The position numbers and the translations under genes are program-made. This document shows, in pieces, positions 30,476 through 40,533 of a stretch of DNA of 40,722 nucleotides. Position 1 is the first letter of the stretch. Every line of letters begins with the position of its first letter. The DNA is from Mnemiopsis leidyi (lineage: Eukaryota; Ctenophora; Tentaculata; Lobata; Bolinopsidae): positions 215,253 to 255,974 of the forward strand of contig JH153812.1 of NCBI GenBank assembly GCA_000226015.1. Reading direction: 5' to 3'. The notes under the pieces were generated by a model that was not told where the DNA came from, ran no database searches, and saw only the letters and a list, made by a program, of their open reading frames with translations.

Positions 30476-32670
30476 TCTCAACTAAAACAAACAACTATAT
30501 AAGGTGAGAATCCTTGTCACGCTTTTGGTTAGTTTGGCCGGGGCTTATGTCTGTTCGGGAAACGCTCCTGAAACAGCATTAGTGTCTACAGACAAATTTA
30601 CCGTTTTACAGTTTTACAGTGAAATTTTGGAAATCTAATAGCGTTTGACCAATTTTATGGTTGTATATTGAATATTTATCGGGTAAAGAGAACAAAAATT
30701 ACTGACATTTCAAACGCTCCATGGCTCATGGGCTCTGGACAAAAGTCTTATTGGCTCATTCTGATATCTTAATTTCACTGTAAAATCTTACTTCTTAGGT
30801 TATATTATTCTTCAGATTCTGTAATTTGATAGAGGCAGATTAGTTATACACAATTAAATGATATTGCATTTTTTTGTATATATATCTAATTTATTGCGTT
30901 TTAGCAATCAGACCTTATTGGAATATGTTAATGTTTAATAATGTTTGAATTTTAATGAGATATTTTTTCAATTTATAAAAGCAAGGGAAGACTCAGGCAG
31001 TGTCCTAATTGTAAACTTTTTAATATCTGTTAAATCTACGAGATTACAGTGCAGTCCTCAGACATTAGACAATGGCCAGTCATTAATTAAGACTTTGTAT
31101 TACTCACATTAAGTTAATTTAATGCCAATGCATTTGAATTCACAGTCACCTCGAACAATGCCTTTAAATCGTTATTTATTTCTCCACCAGCCCACCAGCC
31201 CATGTATGGAATTTATACCGGCGTCATTGGTCTTTCTCTCTGGGCCCCTATGTTATTTAAGTTATTTAAGTTATTTAAGTTTTTATTTCGAGATGGTAGC
31301 ACTGAATGACATGTTTGAAAGGATTTTGTAACTTAATTTTACCAATGAACAATAGCACACTAGGTTCTGTTGTAAATTTGAAGTTTAATGGAAATTTTAT
31401 TCTACCTCTAGAACCACTGCAAAAAGTTGTATGGCGGTAGGATTCCTACTTCGTTGAAACTATCGCTTTCGTCTAGAATTGGACGTGATTTTGCGGTTAA
31501 GAACTAATGTATCCGTCTAGACTCTAGAAAAGTAGAAACTGATGCGATTTTTCAGTTAAAAACTGATCTTTCGGTAAGGAAATAATTTTTAGGTTAGAAA
31601 ATAATTTTTCGGTTAGAAAATGATGTTACAGTTAGTAAATAATGTTTCGGTTAGAAACTGATGTTTCGGTCAAGAAATGGATGGCCGCAAAATCTCCACC
31701 AACCGAAAAATACAGTTGGCCGAATTATTATTAAAAAAAACTTTTTTTCCACGGCCTCTAGTAGCAACTCTATTGTAAGTTTGTAACTTGTATGGTTTCC
31801 CGACTGTGATGTGGTAACTCTTGGGATATGCCCAGATGTTTTTTGTAACATTTTGTCATGAGAAATGTTATTTGGATATTGGGGCTAATTTACTGACTAC
31901 TGGGTAGTATTTACCGGGAGATCTTTTTGTATTTTTTAACTTTTGTATGGCGTGTTTATCACCTGTTTATTTTGTAAATAGGGTTAGCGACATTTTCTTT
32001 GAAATTGTTATATCCGTTATAGGTGTCAGAAATTTTAGGCATGAATTGGAAATTTCGCATATCAAGTGACAGCGATTGACCACTTTTTTAAGAAATACCG
32101 CCAAGTGTAAAAAAAATTTCGGGCACCTTCACAAGAATGCTGACGTCGCTTGTTAATATGTTGGATACTAACATAGATGGTATTAACTTGAAACTTATAA
32201 CTACTTAGAGCAGTTCGCAAACATGCGGTTTTGATATTAAAGGCTGTGTGATTTAACCAAAGTTTGGCTATCAGGGCAAAAATTGTATAATTTAATTGAA
32301 CCGTTGTGATAAGGGACATATTTTCAAAAGGTATTTGATTCAGCTGTTCTAAATAAAGGTTATGATTAAATTAGTAAAACTATACGTACATTATCATTAT
32401 GCAACACTTTTATGATCATATAAAATTCAATTTCGAATTTATTTGAGGAACGCATAAAAGTTCAACGTTTCGCATCTTGACAAGTTTTAGATTCCACTCG
32501 TTTTACTGTGATATAGTGAGTTACACTTGACAAATTTGAAAAATCGAGCTTAATTTTCTGCGAGAACAAAAATCGATAAAATTAGTAAAATGTCTCGATA
32601 AAACAGTAATCCTATATTTGTTTCTTGTTCATGGATTAGCATCTTTTTAACACTCTCTGATTTTCTGTAG
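30476..32670. other. Region between cassettes 1 and 2
   Basis: 2.2 kb, AT-rich. A candidate poly(A) signal ATTAAA at 30853-30858 and AATAAA at 32352-32357. Imperfect ~22-bp repeats (TTTCGGTTAGAAAATGATG-like) at 31560-31680. I found no start exon for a separate second gene here. Confidence 0.55.
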
Positions 32671-33038
32671 GGCATGTCATGTTGGGCCGGGATCAGGTCG
32701 CCTTAGTGTACAAGTTTTCGAAAGAGCAAGCTGCTTTACAGGAACATTTAAAAGACCTTGGAAAAAAGCCCATGCTGAGGCGCTTGGATGTCCCTGAAAA
32801 ATCGCAAGCTGAACTAAAAATGCTTTCTTGGTTAAAACGAAGACGAGTTCATGAAAGGCCGCCTCCTGTGGACAACCAGATGGAGTGGGCGCCAGTCGAG
32901 GATTATCCCCAAGATGCGAATCCTTCTGAAATGACTGGGCCTGCTGGGGCACCTGATCCTGATAATTTACGAACTGAACAACCGCCCTCCGACAACATGT
33001 ATAATGCAAGTGTTGGAGATGCAATTAGTGTTGAAGAT
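32671..33038 (+). CDS. Unknown gene cluster, cassette 2 domain exon (paralog)
   Basis: After GATTTTCTGTAG; two bases complete a codon (phase 1 in), phase 0 out at GAAGAT|GTATGT, both identical to cassette 1. Encodes MLGRDQVALVYKFSKEQAAL, QEHLKDLGKKPMLRRLDVPE and MLSWLKRRRVHERPPPVDNQ, then an acidic Pro-rich part. Strong protein-level similarity to 29396-29769 (RxQVALVY, LKDLG, MLRRLDVP, SWLxRRR) with little DNA identity, i.e. conserved under constraint. Function unknown. Confidence 0.8.
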
Positions 33039-33124
33039 GTATGTCAAATTTTTGTCCATGTTAGTTGTAGAACCATAGAAGTAGTAGTAGTAGAACCATT
33101 GAATTGATTATTTTTTGAATATCT

Positions 33125-33690
33125 ACAAACTAGGGGCCGACCGGATCGGGATTTTTGTAACCGGGCCGGATCGGGACCTCTAATCGGGTAGACCGGACCG
33201 GATACCGGATCGGGCCTTGATCAATTTTCGCATAACTTAAAATTTTTCATGCAAATTTAGGGCGAAAACGGGCGTGTCTGGATCAGGTTTAAAGTAGGTC
33301 CAAACTTTCGAAGTTTCACGTTTAGAGGACTTTAGCGAAAAATGTAAATGACGAGTTGTAACTAGAAACAGATTACTAGATTAGCAGATTAGAATTAGAC
33401 AGTCTGAGATACAATAAAGTACCTCATATCCGGCGTTTTCTAGTATGGGCACTAAGAGTTTAAGTTTGGGCACTGGGAGGTTAAGTTTGGACATTGAGAG
33501 GTTCAGCTGAGCTACGAATATTATGTGGATCACATGATCAGTGAAAAATTAGCAAGAATAGAAAATTTTTGAAATTGTTGAGAATTTTAGTTTTCCTGAT
33601 CCGGTATCCGTTGAATTTTGGGAGTAAAACCGAACCGGACCTGATCGGGGAAAAATCAACCGGATACCGCAGGGGTCTGATATCTTATTG
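33125..33690. repeat. Intronic insert with CCGGATCGGG motifs in both orientations
   Basis: Left end: several CCGGATCGGG words and ACCGGATACCGGATCGGGCC. Right end: CTGATCCGGTATCCG (inverted) plus AACCGGACCTGATCGGGG and CCGGATACCG (direct). GC-rich ends around an AT-rich core in the intron between the two cassette 2 exons. Probably a small transposable element. Confidence 0.6.
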
Positions 33691-33733
33691 CACAGTGTCT
33701 ATTTTATGATCTTTCAATTTTTACAACCTTCAG

Positions 33734-33859
33734 GTCAACGTTGATGACGAGTTTGACATTGAAGACCAAGACGGCAACGAGGATGCCCATGTCTTCACCG
33801 CAGACGTGAACCCTCTGCCACCTGGTATTTCCCACGAGCCATCCTCACCATTCAACTAG
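33734..33859 (+). CDS. Unknown gene cluster, cassette 2 terminal exon
   Basis: After ACAACCTTCAG, phase 0. Encodes VNVDDEFDIEDQDGNEDAHV FTADVNPLPPGISHEPSSPFN, stop TAG at 33857-33859. Very acidic; aligns loosely with the cassette 1 tail (ADLNSLPS against ADVNPLPP). Confidence 0.78.
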   Translation, partial: VNVDDEFDIEDQDGNEDAHVFTADVNPLPPGISHEPSSPFN

Positions 33860-34688
33860 GTATTTGGGATTCTTGACTATTGACAAACTCATATGGAAAA
33901 CCTTTTATGGAAGAACTCACCAAAATCAATTAACAAAACTGACAATTTGTAGAAAGATATAAAGAAATGATATAACAACGATGCGAAAAACAGATATGGA
34001 GCAATTTCGGGGAACTCAGTGAATGAGATTCTATTACTCGGTGCCAGTTCTATTCCAAGGTGGGTACAACGAATGTTGAAGACCTGTTGTTGGAATGTGG
34101 CTGATGAGCTACAGAGTTCCTTTCTCCTCTTCCCGATGTAACCTAACTGCTTACACATTTCTAGGTATAATAGACAGATTATGCCAGATATCTTCGGATA
34201 GTGGCAGCCAGAAATCAGACGAGATTGTTGTGGGTGCGCAATCACTCACAACTTAAATACAGAAAGTCCCGAACTGGGACTATATTTGAAATATGTTAAC
34301 CAAATTTATCACGTTTAAGCGATATTACAAACTTAATTTATTACGTTGTTGCATAATGTTGGCCAATATGTCTCAGCTTCAATCTTCTAACTATAGATTT
34401 TAACTCTTTTTTATTTTTAATCAGACGCGATTGATTGCTGATCGTGTAGCTGTGAAAAAAGACACTAAATCAATAATATGAATATCGGAGCTGAGGTATA
34501 TTCACTGACGTCGCACTTTTTGGAGGTCGCAAGTCGGCGTCGTTTCATCACAGACTTACAGACATAATTTTCCGATTTCGAGCAAATTTTTGATACAGGA
34601 AGGTAGAGAAACATGGGGCTACCAATGGATCTAACTTTAATCATTCTAGGTTGAAACCGTGAGAAGTAATGTTTTTTTCAATTACAAG
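33860..34688. other. Region after cassette 2, nothing firm
   Basis: A 118-codon minus frame (33889-34245) has no recognisable motif and I treat it as chance. No poly(A) signal of canonical form close to the cassette 2 stop. Confidence 0.5.
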
Positions 34689-34759
34689 GTACGACGGAAG
34701 CGGGAAATGTGAAAATTTCGGTTCCTGTCGTCTTGCCCAACAACATCGTGCCTCACAAG
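34689..34759 (+). CDS. Candidate exon, third set, exon a
   Basis: After TTTTTTCAATTACAAG; two bases then 23 codons: TTEAGNVKISVPVVLPNNIV PHK, ending AAG|GTTTTG (phase 0). Phase 1 entry as in the other cassettes. Beta-strand-like alternation. No homolog recognised; support is phase consistency across this and the next three exons. Confidence 0.45.
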
Positions 34760-35355
34760 GTTTTGTGTCACAAATTATTGTTTTATATAGCCTTCTAATA
34801 GAAATTTTCTAATCGTATGTAATTCGTGCAAAGTTTATTCGGCGCTGAAGATAACCCGGAGGTCCCTCTTCTGTCCAAAAAGTTTGTACATAGATTTACC
34901 CTTTGTGTTTTGCTGTGTAAAATTTGGTTTTTATCTATTCATATAGTACGTCGCTAATTTTTTGGCCAATCGGATATTTTTAGTTAAGACAATTTTAAGA
35001 GATAGGCTGACCTCGGATTTTCGAAATCAAAAAAATTGTGTCTGTGAGGTTGCGATTGAATGAGTCGCAGCGACATGCTACGAGGGGTGATATCAGCAAA
35101 CATTATGAAACAAGTCGCAATGGTGACTTTATAACTTTCGGGTAAGAATGAAGACTGTTAGCCTTAAAAAGGTTTTATGGCCTTGTCACTATACTCGGTT
35201 TTGGCTTAGCTCGTGAGTACCAAATTGCAGAAAATATTTTGCATAGGCACATCCGAAGAATATGTTTAAATCAGTAAGACAAAGATTAATCAATTAGAAG
35301 GTGTATCGTGATCATTAATGACTTGATTGCTTTGGTACTTCTCGTTCCTTGACAG

Positions 35356-35362
35356 CTGGCAG
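35356..35362 (+). CDS. Candidate 7-nt microexon CTGGCAG
   Basis: A long pyrimidine-rich acceptor (TTGGTACTTCTCGTTCCTTG ACAG) is followed after only 7 bases by the consensus donor CAG|GTAAGT. Seven bases shift phase 0 to phase 1, exactly what the next candidate exon needs (junction codon GCC). Confidence 0.4.
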
Positions 35363-35901
35363 GTAAGTCATCCCATGAGCAGATCGGACTAGCTTGTTGA
35401 ACTGCCCCGGCCCCCGAGTGCCTATGACATGACCGTCAAGGCAACTCAATATAGTAATCATGCGTCTGCCACTCTACTTACTTGAGCAAGTCTGCTTGAA
35501 GCACTAGAAATAACAGAAACAGCAACAAACTTTCATTTATATAACTATGTATTTTCAAATAAAATTAGCATTTATATGGTGTACCAACCGATTCTGCAAA
35601 ATTCTTTCGCCAAGACCAGTACATCCGCGAGCTGGGCCATAATACCGTGTATTGTGAAACGGTCTCTATTGCTTGATTTAGCTAACCTTAATCGAAAGTT
35701 TAAAGCACAGTGAATTGCGTTTATTTGTACTCGTTTATTGAGTTTTATCGAATTTTTATACATGAAGGGGGTGATCAAACTTTTTACGAACAGTCGATTG
35801 TTTGCAAAGCAAGATTCAGCTCCAGCCTTCTATGAAACTGAAGGTAATGGAGTGAGATCATGATATGCGAACTTTTGATATTCTTGTTATAGTTTTGATA
35901 G

Positions 35902-35986
35902 CCCCTGACGCCGCTCTGTATTATGTACAGCTAGCTTACCCTGTAGCCGCCAAAGACACATCCAGTGTCAGTTGTGTTGGTCCCAG
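35902..35986 (+). CDS. Candidate exon, third set, exon c
   Basis: After GTTATAGTTTTGATAG; two bases then PDAALYYVQLAYPVAAKDTS SVSCVGP, ending in phase 2 at CCCAG|GTGATG. The frame is clearly more coding-like than its surroundings. Confidence 0.45.
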
Positions 35987-36283
35987 GTGATGTTAGAATT
36001 TTTATTAGGTAGATATTTTGTATTTAAACATCGAGTTTTGCTGGAACGGTAACTACTCTTTGTCATTTCAATGATTGAGATTGTCGTTATACAAGGCCAA
36101 TCATAAACTTGTTGTTATTTTGAGTAAATTTAACGAGATATTTTAATCGTATTAGTAATCTTGAACCAGAAAGGTTCTGAGATGCTACGAAAGTATACTA
36201 GTAGCCCCATAATGTTGTTTTTACCAGTATTAGAATGATTCACAGGAGTCCAATCTTATTTGTGTGGTTTTATTTGCATGAAG

Positions 36284-36344
36284 GGGATGTGCAAAACAAG
36301 AGTTGGCGATCGACAGCGTAAAGCGGGATATTGAGGAATATTAG
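36284..36344 (+). CDS. Candidate terminal exon, third set
   Basis: After TTTTATTTGCATGAAG; one base completes an Arg codon, then GCAKQELAIDSVKRDIEEY and TAG at 36342-36344. Fits phase 2 of the previous exon. An alternative acceptor at 36449 would give a shorter tail. Confidence 0.4.
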
Positions 36345-36763
36345 CTCAAAAATTTATGAAATCTTTTTGTGTTTTAACTACCTCAAGAGTCAAGCCGCAG
36401 AATTAACTTAACATTATTTTCACATCATTGATGGATGACTAATTGTCAGAGGGCTGTGGCGGGGAATTGACTTTTTGGGCTGACCTGACCCCGAAAGATT
36501 TAGTTTAAAAATGATTAATTCTTTAAAATTGGCTACTTGGCTTGTTTGAACATCGTAAAATTAGATACCGAGGTTTGTTTATATTTATAATGCGGTAAGA
36601 TAGTTTCGAAACTATATGATTCAAAACTTTTATGATAGCTCTGGACTAGTGCTACTTCATCTATATACTCTCTATAGATTAGGATTGAAGCTTTCAAAGG
36701 CGACGTTTTATTAGTATTGTATGGATTAACTTTGTTGATGCATGCAAACTGCAATAGTTTTAA

Positions 36764-37574
36764 GGGGTCGTTCACATATGACGTCATCAAATTTTTACCA
36801 TCCCCCCGTCTGTCATCATTCGTCATCAAGACGAAACCTCCCTTAGATTTCAGAGGTAAATAACCATAATAACTCCCCAATTTCATGTAAAAATATTTTG
36901 ATGTTTGGCTTTTAATTGCCATTTATTTTGATCAAAAATTCATTGAAATTTAAAACACAGTCCATATTTTTAAGACTGTGTGATGCACTACAATAGTGAC
37001 AGCAAATCCTCTTAGTCATCAGACAGCTCCTTAACATCCTCTAGGTAGTTCCTCACTCTCTTCCTCTGACATGGTGCTCTTCTATGAAGCCAAGCATTGA
37101 AAGAGCTTTGGACAATTAACGGCGAAATTTCACTAATTCGACTGGACCTACAATTCATTGAACAAAGCCCGCAGGTAGAATCTGTCTCGAATGGAAGCAG
37201 CCCTAAAAAATTTTACACCCTGAAAAGTGAGACATATGAACGGAGACCGGAGCTTATTAGAAATGAAGCATATTATTGTTTGCAGCTTATATCACACCAT
37301 ATACAATTTTAACTTTTGTTTTATAATAAAAAAATTTGAAAGTCGTCTTATTTGAATTTCACATGACAACTGTCCTTCTTACCTTGACAATTTTGATTAA
37401 AATCATGAAAAATTAAAAAATTAAATTCTTTTCAAAATCCTAAAAAATCTCTAAAAAATTGTCGATTTTTGATGACATCATCATCGGCAAAACCTCCTCC
37501 CTCCTCGTCATCAATCGTCATCATTTGAAAACCCCCCTCGCCCCTAGGTGATGACATCATATGTGAACTACCCC
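36764..37574. mobile_element. 811-bp TIR DNA transposon, TAA target-site duplication (PIF/Harbinger-like, non-autonomous)
   Basis: Left end GGGGTCGTTCACATATGACG TCATCA and right end (reverse complement) GGGGTAGTTCACATATGATG TCATCA match at 24 of 26 bases. TAA lies on both sides (36761-36763 and 37575-37577). A 3-bp TAA duplication fits PIF/Harbinger; the class is inferred from that alone. Inside is AT-rich DNA with no transposase; GTCATCATTCGTCATCA-like subterminal repeats occur near both ends. Confidence 0.85.
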
Positions 37575-37577
37575 TAA

Positions 37578-39340
37578 CTTAATTTTCAGTCAATTTCTGT
37601 TAAAGTTTGTTCTTACAATTACAGTTTTTTGTGTGGTCTAAATTAAGATCAGGCTAATTTATATTAAGTTATGAGCCGTTCAGAAAGAACATCCACAATG
37701 TTTTTCGCCGTTTGTGTCTCTGTTTGATATATTTTCCATTATAAGATCTTATTGCGAATTCCTCTTCCCATCAGAGAACTGCATTGTGGATGTAACTTTA
37801 GGATGACCATGATGTAAAATGACGTAGAAAATTAATGTATAATGATTCTCAAAATTATAGAAATATGCAACAGCTCTGTTCATGATTTGAATTAGGAGAA
37901 AGATATCGAGTTCTGGCTTATGCGTTGGAGGCCAAGAGTCGTTCAAACTAAAATCTATGATAGTCATATTTATTAAATTTCTCCCATTCATCACTTAATT
38001 GTGTAATTTGTTTTCATTTCATCATCGCAATGCAAACCAATTTCACATTGATAACAAATCGGTAACTTACATATTGTATGAATGACCTTTTGCCAACACT
38101 ACAATGTTACAATATCTAATCGTAGAATTTGAGTAAAGTATCTTACTTCAGACCTTCTAGAAACCGTCGAAAATGCTTGAATGCTGGAGTTTTGTTGATG
38201 CGTTTATTTGATGTAACGCGTCATTTTGGGTTTTTTTCAAAATTGCAAAAACGCTATTGGTCCAAAACTATTATTGTTCCGATTTTAAAGGTCCGGAGTA
38301 AGGTTTTTATTGTAGAATATACTGTTTTTTTACTGTAGAATATACCACGATGTTTAATTTCTGGCTTATTTACTACGAATTGTGTAAACATCGACTGATA
38401 TTTTGCCGAGAAAGCAATCAGTTAACCACTTATTTAGAAGAATGATATAATAGCAGATTTTTTTACTTTCTTTGAACGAAGAATAAAAATTCCGGTTCAT
38501 ACAAGCAAGGGACCCGTCCTCTGAGCCGATATTCAGATGGGAGGTTATGCTGCCTCCTCCTTTTTCCTCTTCCTTTATCATGCCCCCTCTTCCTGTACTT
38601 TGTCAGCAGTCTTTGTAGGTGACAGTCAACATACACTGTCACCCCATCTGGTCTTTAAGCAATCTATGAATTTGTTAGACTAGTAAGCCTATTCTAGGTA
38701 GTTGCAATAAAAGGCTTAGCAGTAGTGCAATTTGTTGCTAAACACAACATTCTGATTATAAGACCTATTTTAAGTGCTGGACACCCAAACATATTTACCT
38801 GGTAGTAAGATGCATCATTTAACAATATGTGTATGACCTGACGTGATTGAAGATGAAGCAGAAAAAAGTTGCAAAGTTTAGGTTACCACTTTTTCCTTGC
38901 CTTGACTTGAGTTCTATATGAATACTTAATTCAGCAATTTGAAAAGGATCGCTTATACGGCTTTATGTTAATAGGGTGTGACACTTAAGCAGGGAGGTAT
39001 AGCTGGTCAGCTTATTCGACGTTCATTGAGATTGTGTTTAAGTGATGCAGCAGAAATATCCTGCTCGGAAAAGCGTTTTATACCAAAACCGTTTTTATCT
39101 GAATATCTGTTGTTAGATGGTAAAGCTTTATAAAAGAAACCTTCGTCTCTTTACTTGTTTCTGTAGTCCGAAAGTTGGGGTGTCATAATAACATTCACTT
39201 CAGTCAATCTTTAACTTATTAATGATTTACATCATGGACAACTTACAAATGCAACAAAATTTCTTGTTTAATTAAGTCTTTCAAGGAGTATTTTATTGAT
39301 CATTCAGGAACATATTTAACAATTCCACTTATTTTACTAG
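37578..39340. other. Intergenic or intronic, nothing recognised
   Basis: AT-rich; a short duplication TTGTAGAATATACTGTTTTT / CTGTAGAATATACC around 38310-38346. No exon I would support. Confidence 0.55.
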
Positions 39341-39510
39341 AAATGAATACGATACAAGAAGAATACGATACACTTATTTTACTTGAAATGAATACGATAC
39401 AAGATGACCCAGATGCTGACATGAATGTTACAGTTTCTGCAGGAGCCCACCAATTTGAGGATGTATCTACAAGTTATGTGGCACACCTTCACGTCCATGG
39501 ACATGGCCAG
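39341..39510 (+). CDS. Unknown gene cluster, fourth set, exon a
   Basis: After ACTTATTTTACTAG; two bases (phase 1 entry) then ATG at 39343, so it could be an internal exon or a first coding exon. Encodes MNTIQEEYDTLILLEMNTIQ, DDPDADMNVTVSAGAHQF and ending in HLHVHGHGQ before GTTCGA, phase 0. Its first 45 coding bases arose by an in-frame tandem duplication that included the old intron end. Confidence 0.6.
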
Positions 39511-39844
39511 GTTCGATTTTTGAGAGTTTCTTTGCACTGTTCATTTTCCTAGCTGTATTAAGCTGAAGGTTTATACAGTTTTTCATCAGATACTGTCATC
39601 AACTTTAATAAAGTCCATCAATCATTTTCTTGGGTATTATCTTTATTTTAAATATATTAGTTTTTGCTGCATGTCTTCTCTTTATGTATTTGATAGTTTT
39701 TTAATTTCCAACCTTTTAATGTTTAGCATACTCTGTATCACTCGATGACGACTACAAGTCTTTTATAGATCCAGGTCTGTGCATTGCAAGAGGAGTTTAC
39801 TAACGTGACCCACCTCCTTGTAGTTTATATAGTGATCTTTGCAG

Positions 39845-39997
39845 GAGGATGAGCCACAGAGTAAAGAGAATATGAATCCTCCAGTGTGGCCATCCTACGA
39901 CAGCGAAGATGATGTCGAAGAGGTTGTTGAGGATGTCATTAATGCCTCGGAGTTGAATAAAGAAAAACCTCCAATGGATGTGCAACGCAGCGTTCAG
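39845..39997 (+). CDS. Unknown gene cluster, fourth set, acidic exon
   Basis: After GATCTTTGCAG, 51 codons, phase 0 both ends, donor CAG|GTAAGA. Encodes EDEPQSKENMNPPVWPSYDS EDDVEEVVEDVINASELNKE and KPPMDVQRSVQ. Strongly acidic like the tails of cassettes 1 and 2. Confidence 0.75.
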
Positions 39998-40196
39998 GTA
40001 AGATTTACAAATTTATTCGATAACAAATAACAACTTGGAAACAACTAATAATAACAACTAAAAAAACTCATTAGGGACCTTAAATTCCCAAAATAGTCAT
40101 TTTTATTTCATTTTACATTATGGTTCCTTATTCTCACGCTCGTCCGGACTTACTTATCTCGCAGTTATTGTTGAAGGCTAACGCCCTGTTACTCAG

Positions 40197-40533
40197 GGCG
40201 GAGACACCTGGCAAGACCTTGTCAGAGATGTCGGAAGAGATGCTGTCGTAAATCTCCTCGACAAAAAAGCGGATGAAGAGCCTCTCAATGAAAAAGAACG
40301 TGAAACCCTGTGGCGACTGAATAAGAGCAGAAGGCCACTGCGTGACCCGACAGCTTATGTAACTCCGAGTTACATAAGGAGAATAGTCGAGTTACTAACT
40401 CGACTATTCTCCAATTCTTCAGGAGACACCGATTGTTTTCATCAGGAGGAGCCACAGAGCATAGGTGCGAAAAAGTTTTTTTACTGGTTGGACGATTTCA
40501 GAAATTTCGGTCAGAAGTATTTTTTCCATCTCT
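40197..40533 (+). CDS. Unknown gene cluster, fourth set, domain exon
   Basis: After CCTGTTACTCAG, phase 0. Encodes GGDTWQDLVRDVGRDAVVNL LDKKADEEPLNEKERETLWR LNKSRRPLRDPTAY. Unspliced, the frame stays open to TGA near 40531. VRDVGRDAVVNLL followed later by LWRLNKSRRP parallels LKDLGNEALLRRL ... SWLTRRRRE of cassette 1, so it may be a diverged copy of the same domain; a death-fold-like shape is conceivable but unproven. A competing acceptor at 40164 gives a 28-residue tail ending at 40251 in another frame. A 64-nt GT-AG stretch inside (40359-40422) may be an intron. Confidence 0.6.
40349..40422 (+). other. Two adjacent perfect palindromes within a possible 64-nt intron
   Basis: TTATGTAACTC-CG-AGTTACATAA is followed at once by GGAGAATAGTCGAGTTA and CTAACTCGACTATTCTCC, both near-perfect hairpins. 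The stretch from GTAACT (40359) to TTCTTCAG (40422) also has a TACTAAC branch-site match and a pyrimidine tract. Confidence 0.6.

Noticed and set aside
32677..33024. 115-codon minus frame
   Set aside because: Antisense shadow of the cassette 2 exon, which has a paralog on the plus strand.
36533..36922. 129-codon minus frame
   Set aside because: Crosses the left terminus of the TIR element; no domain seen.
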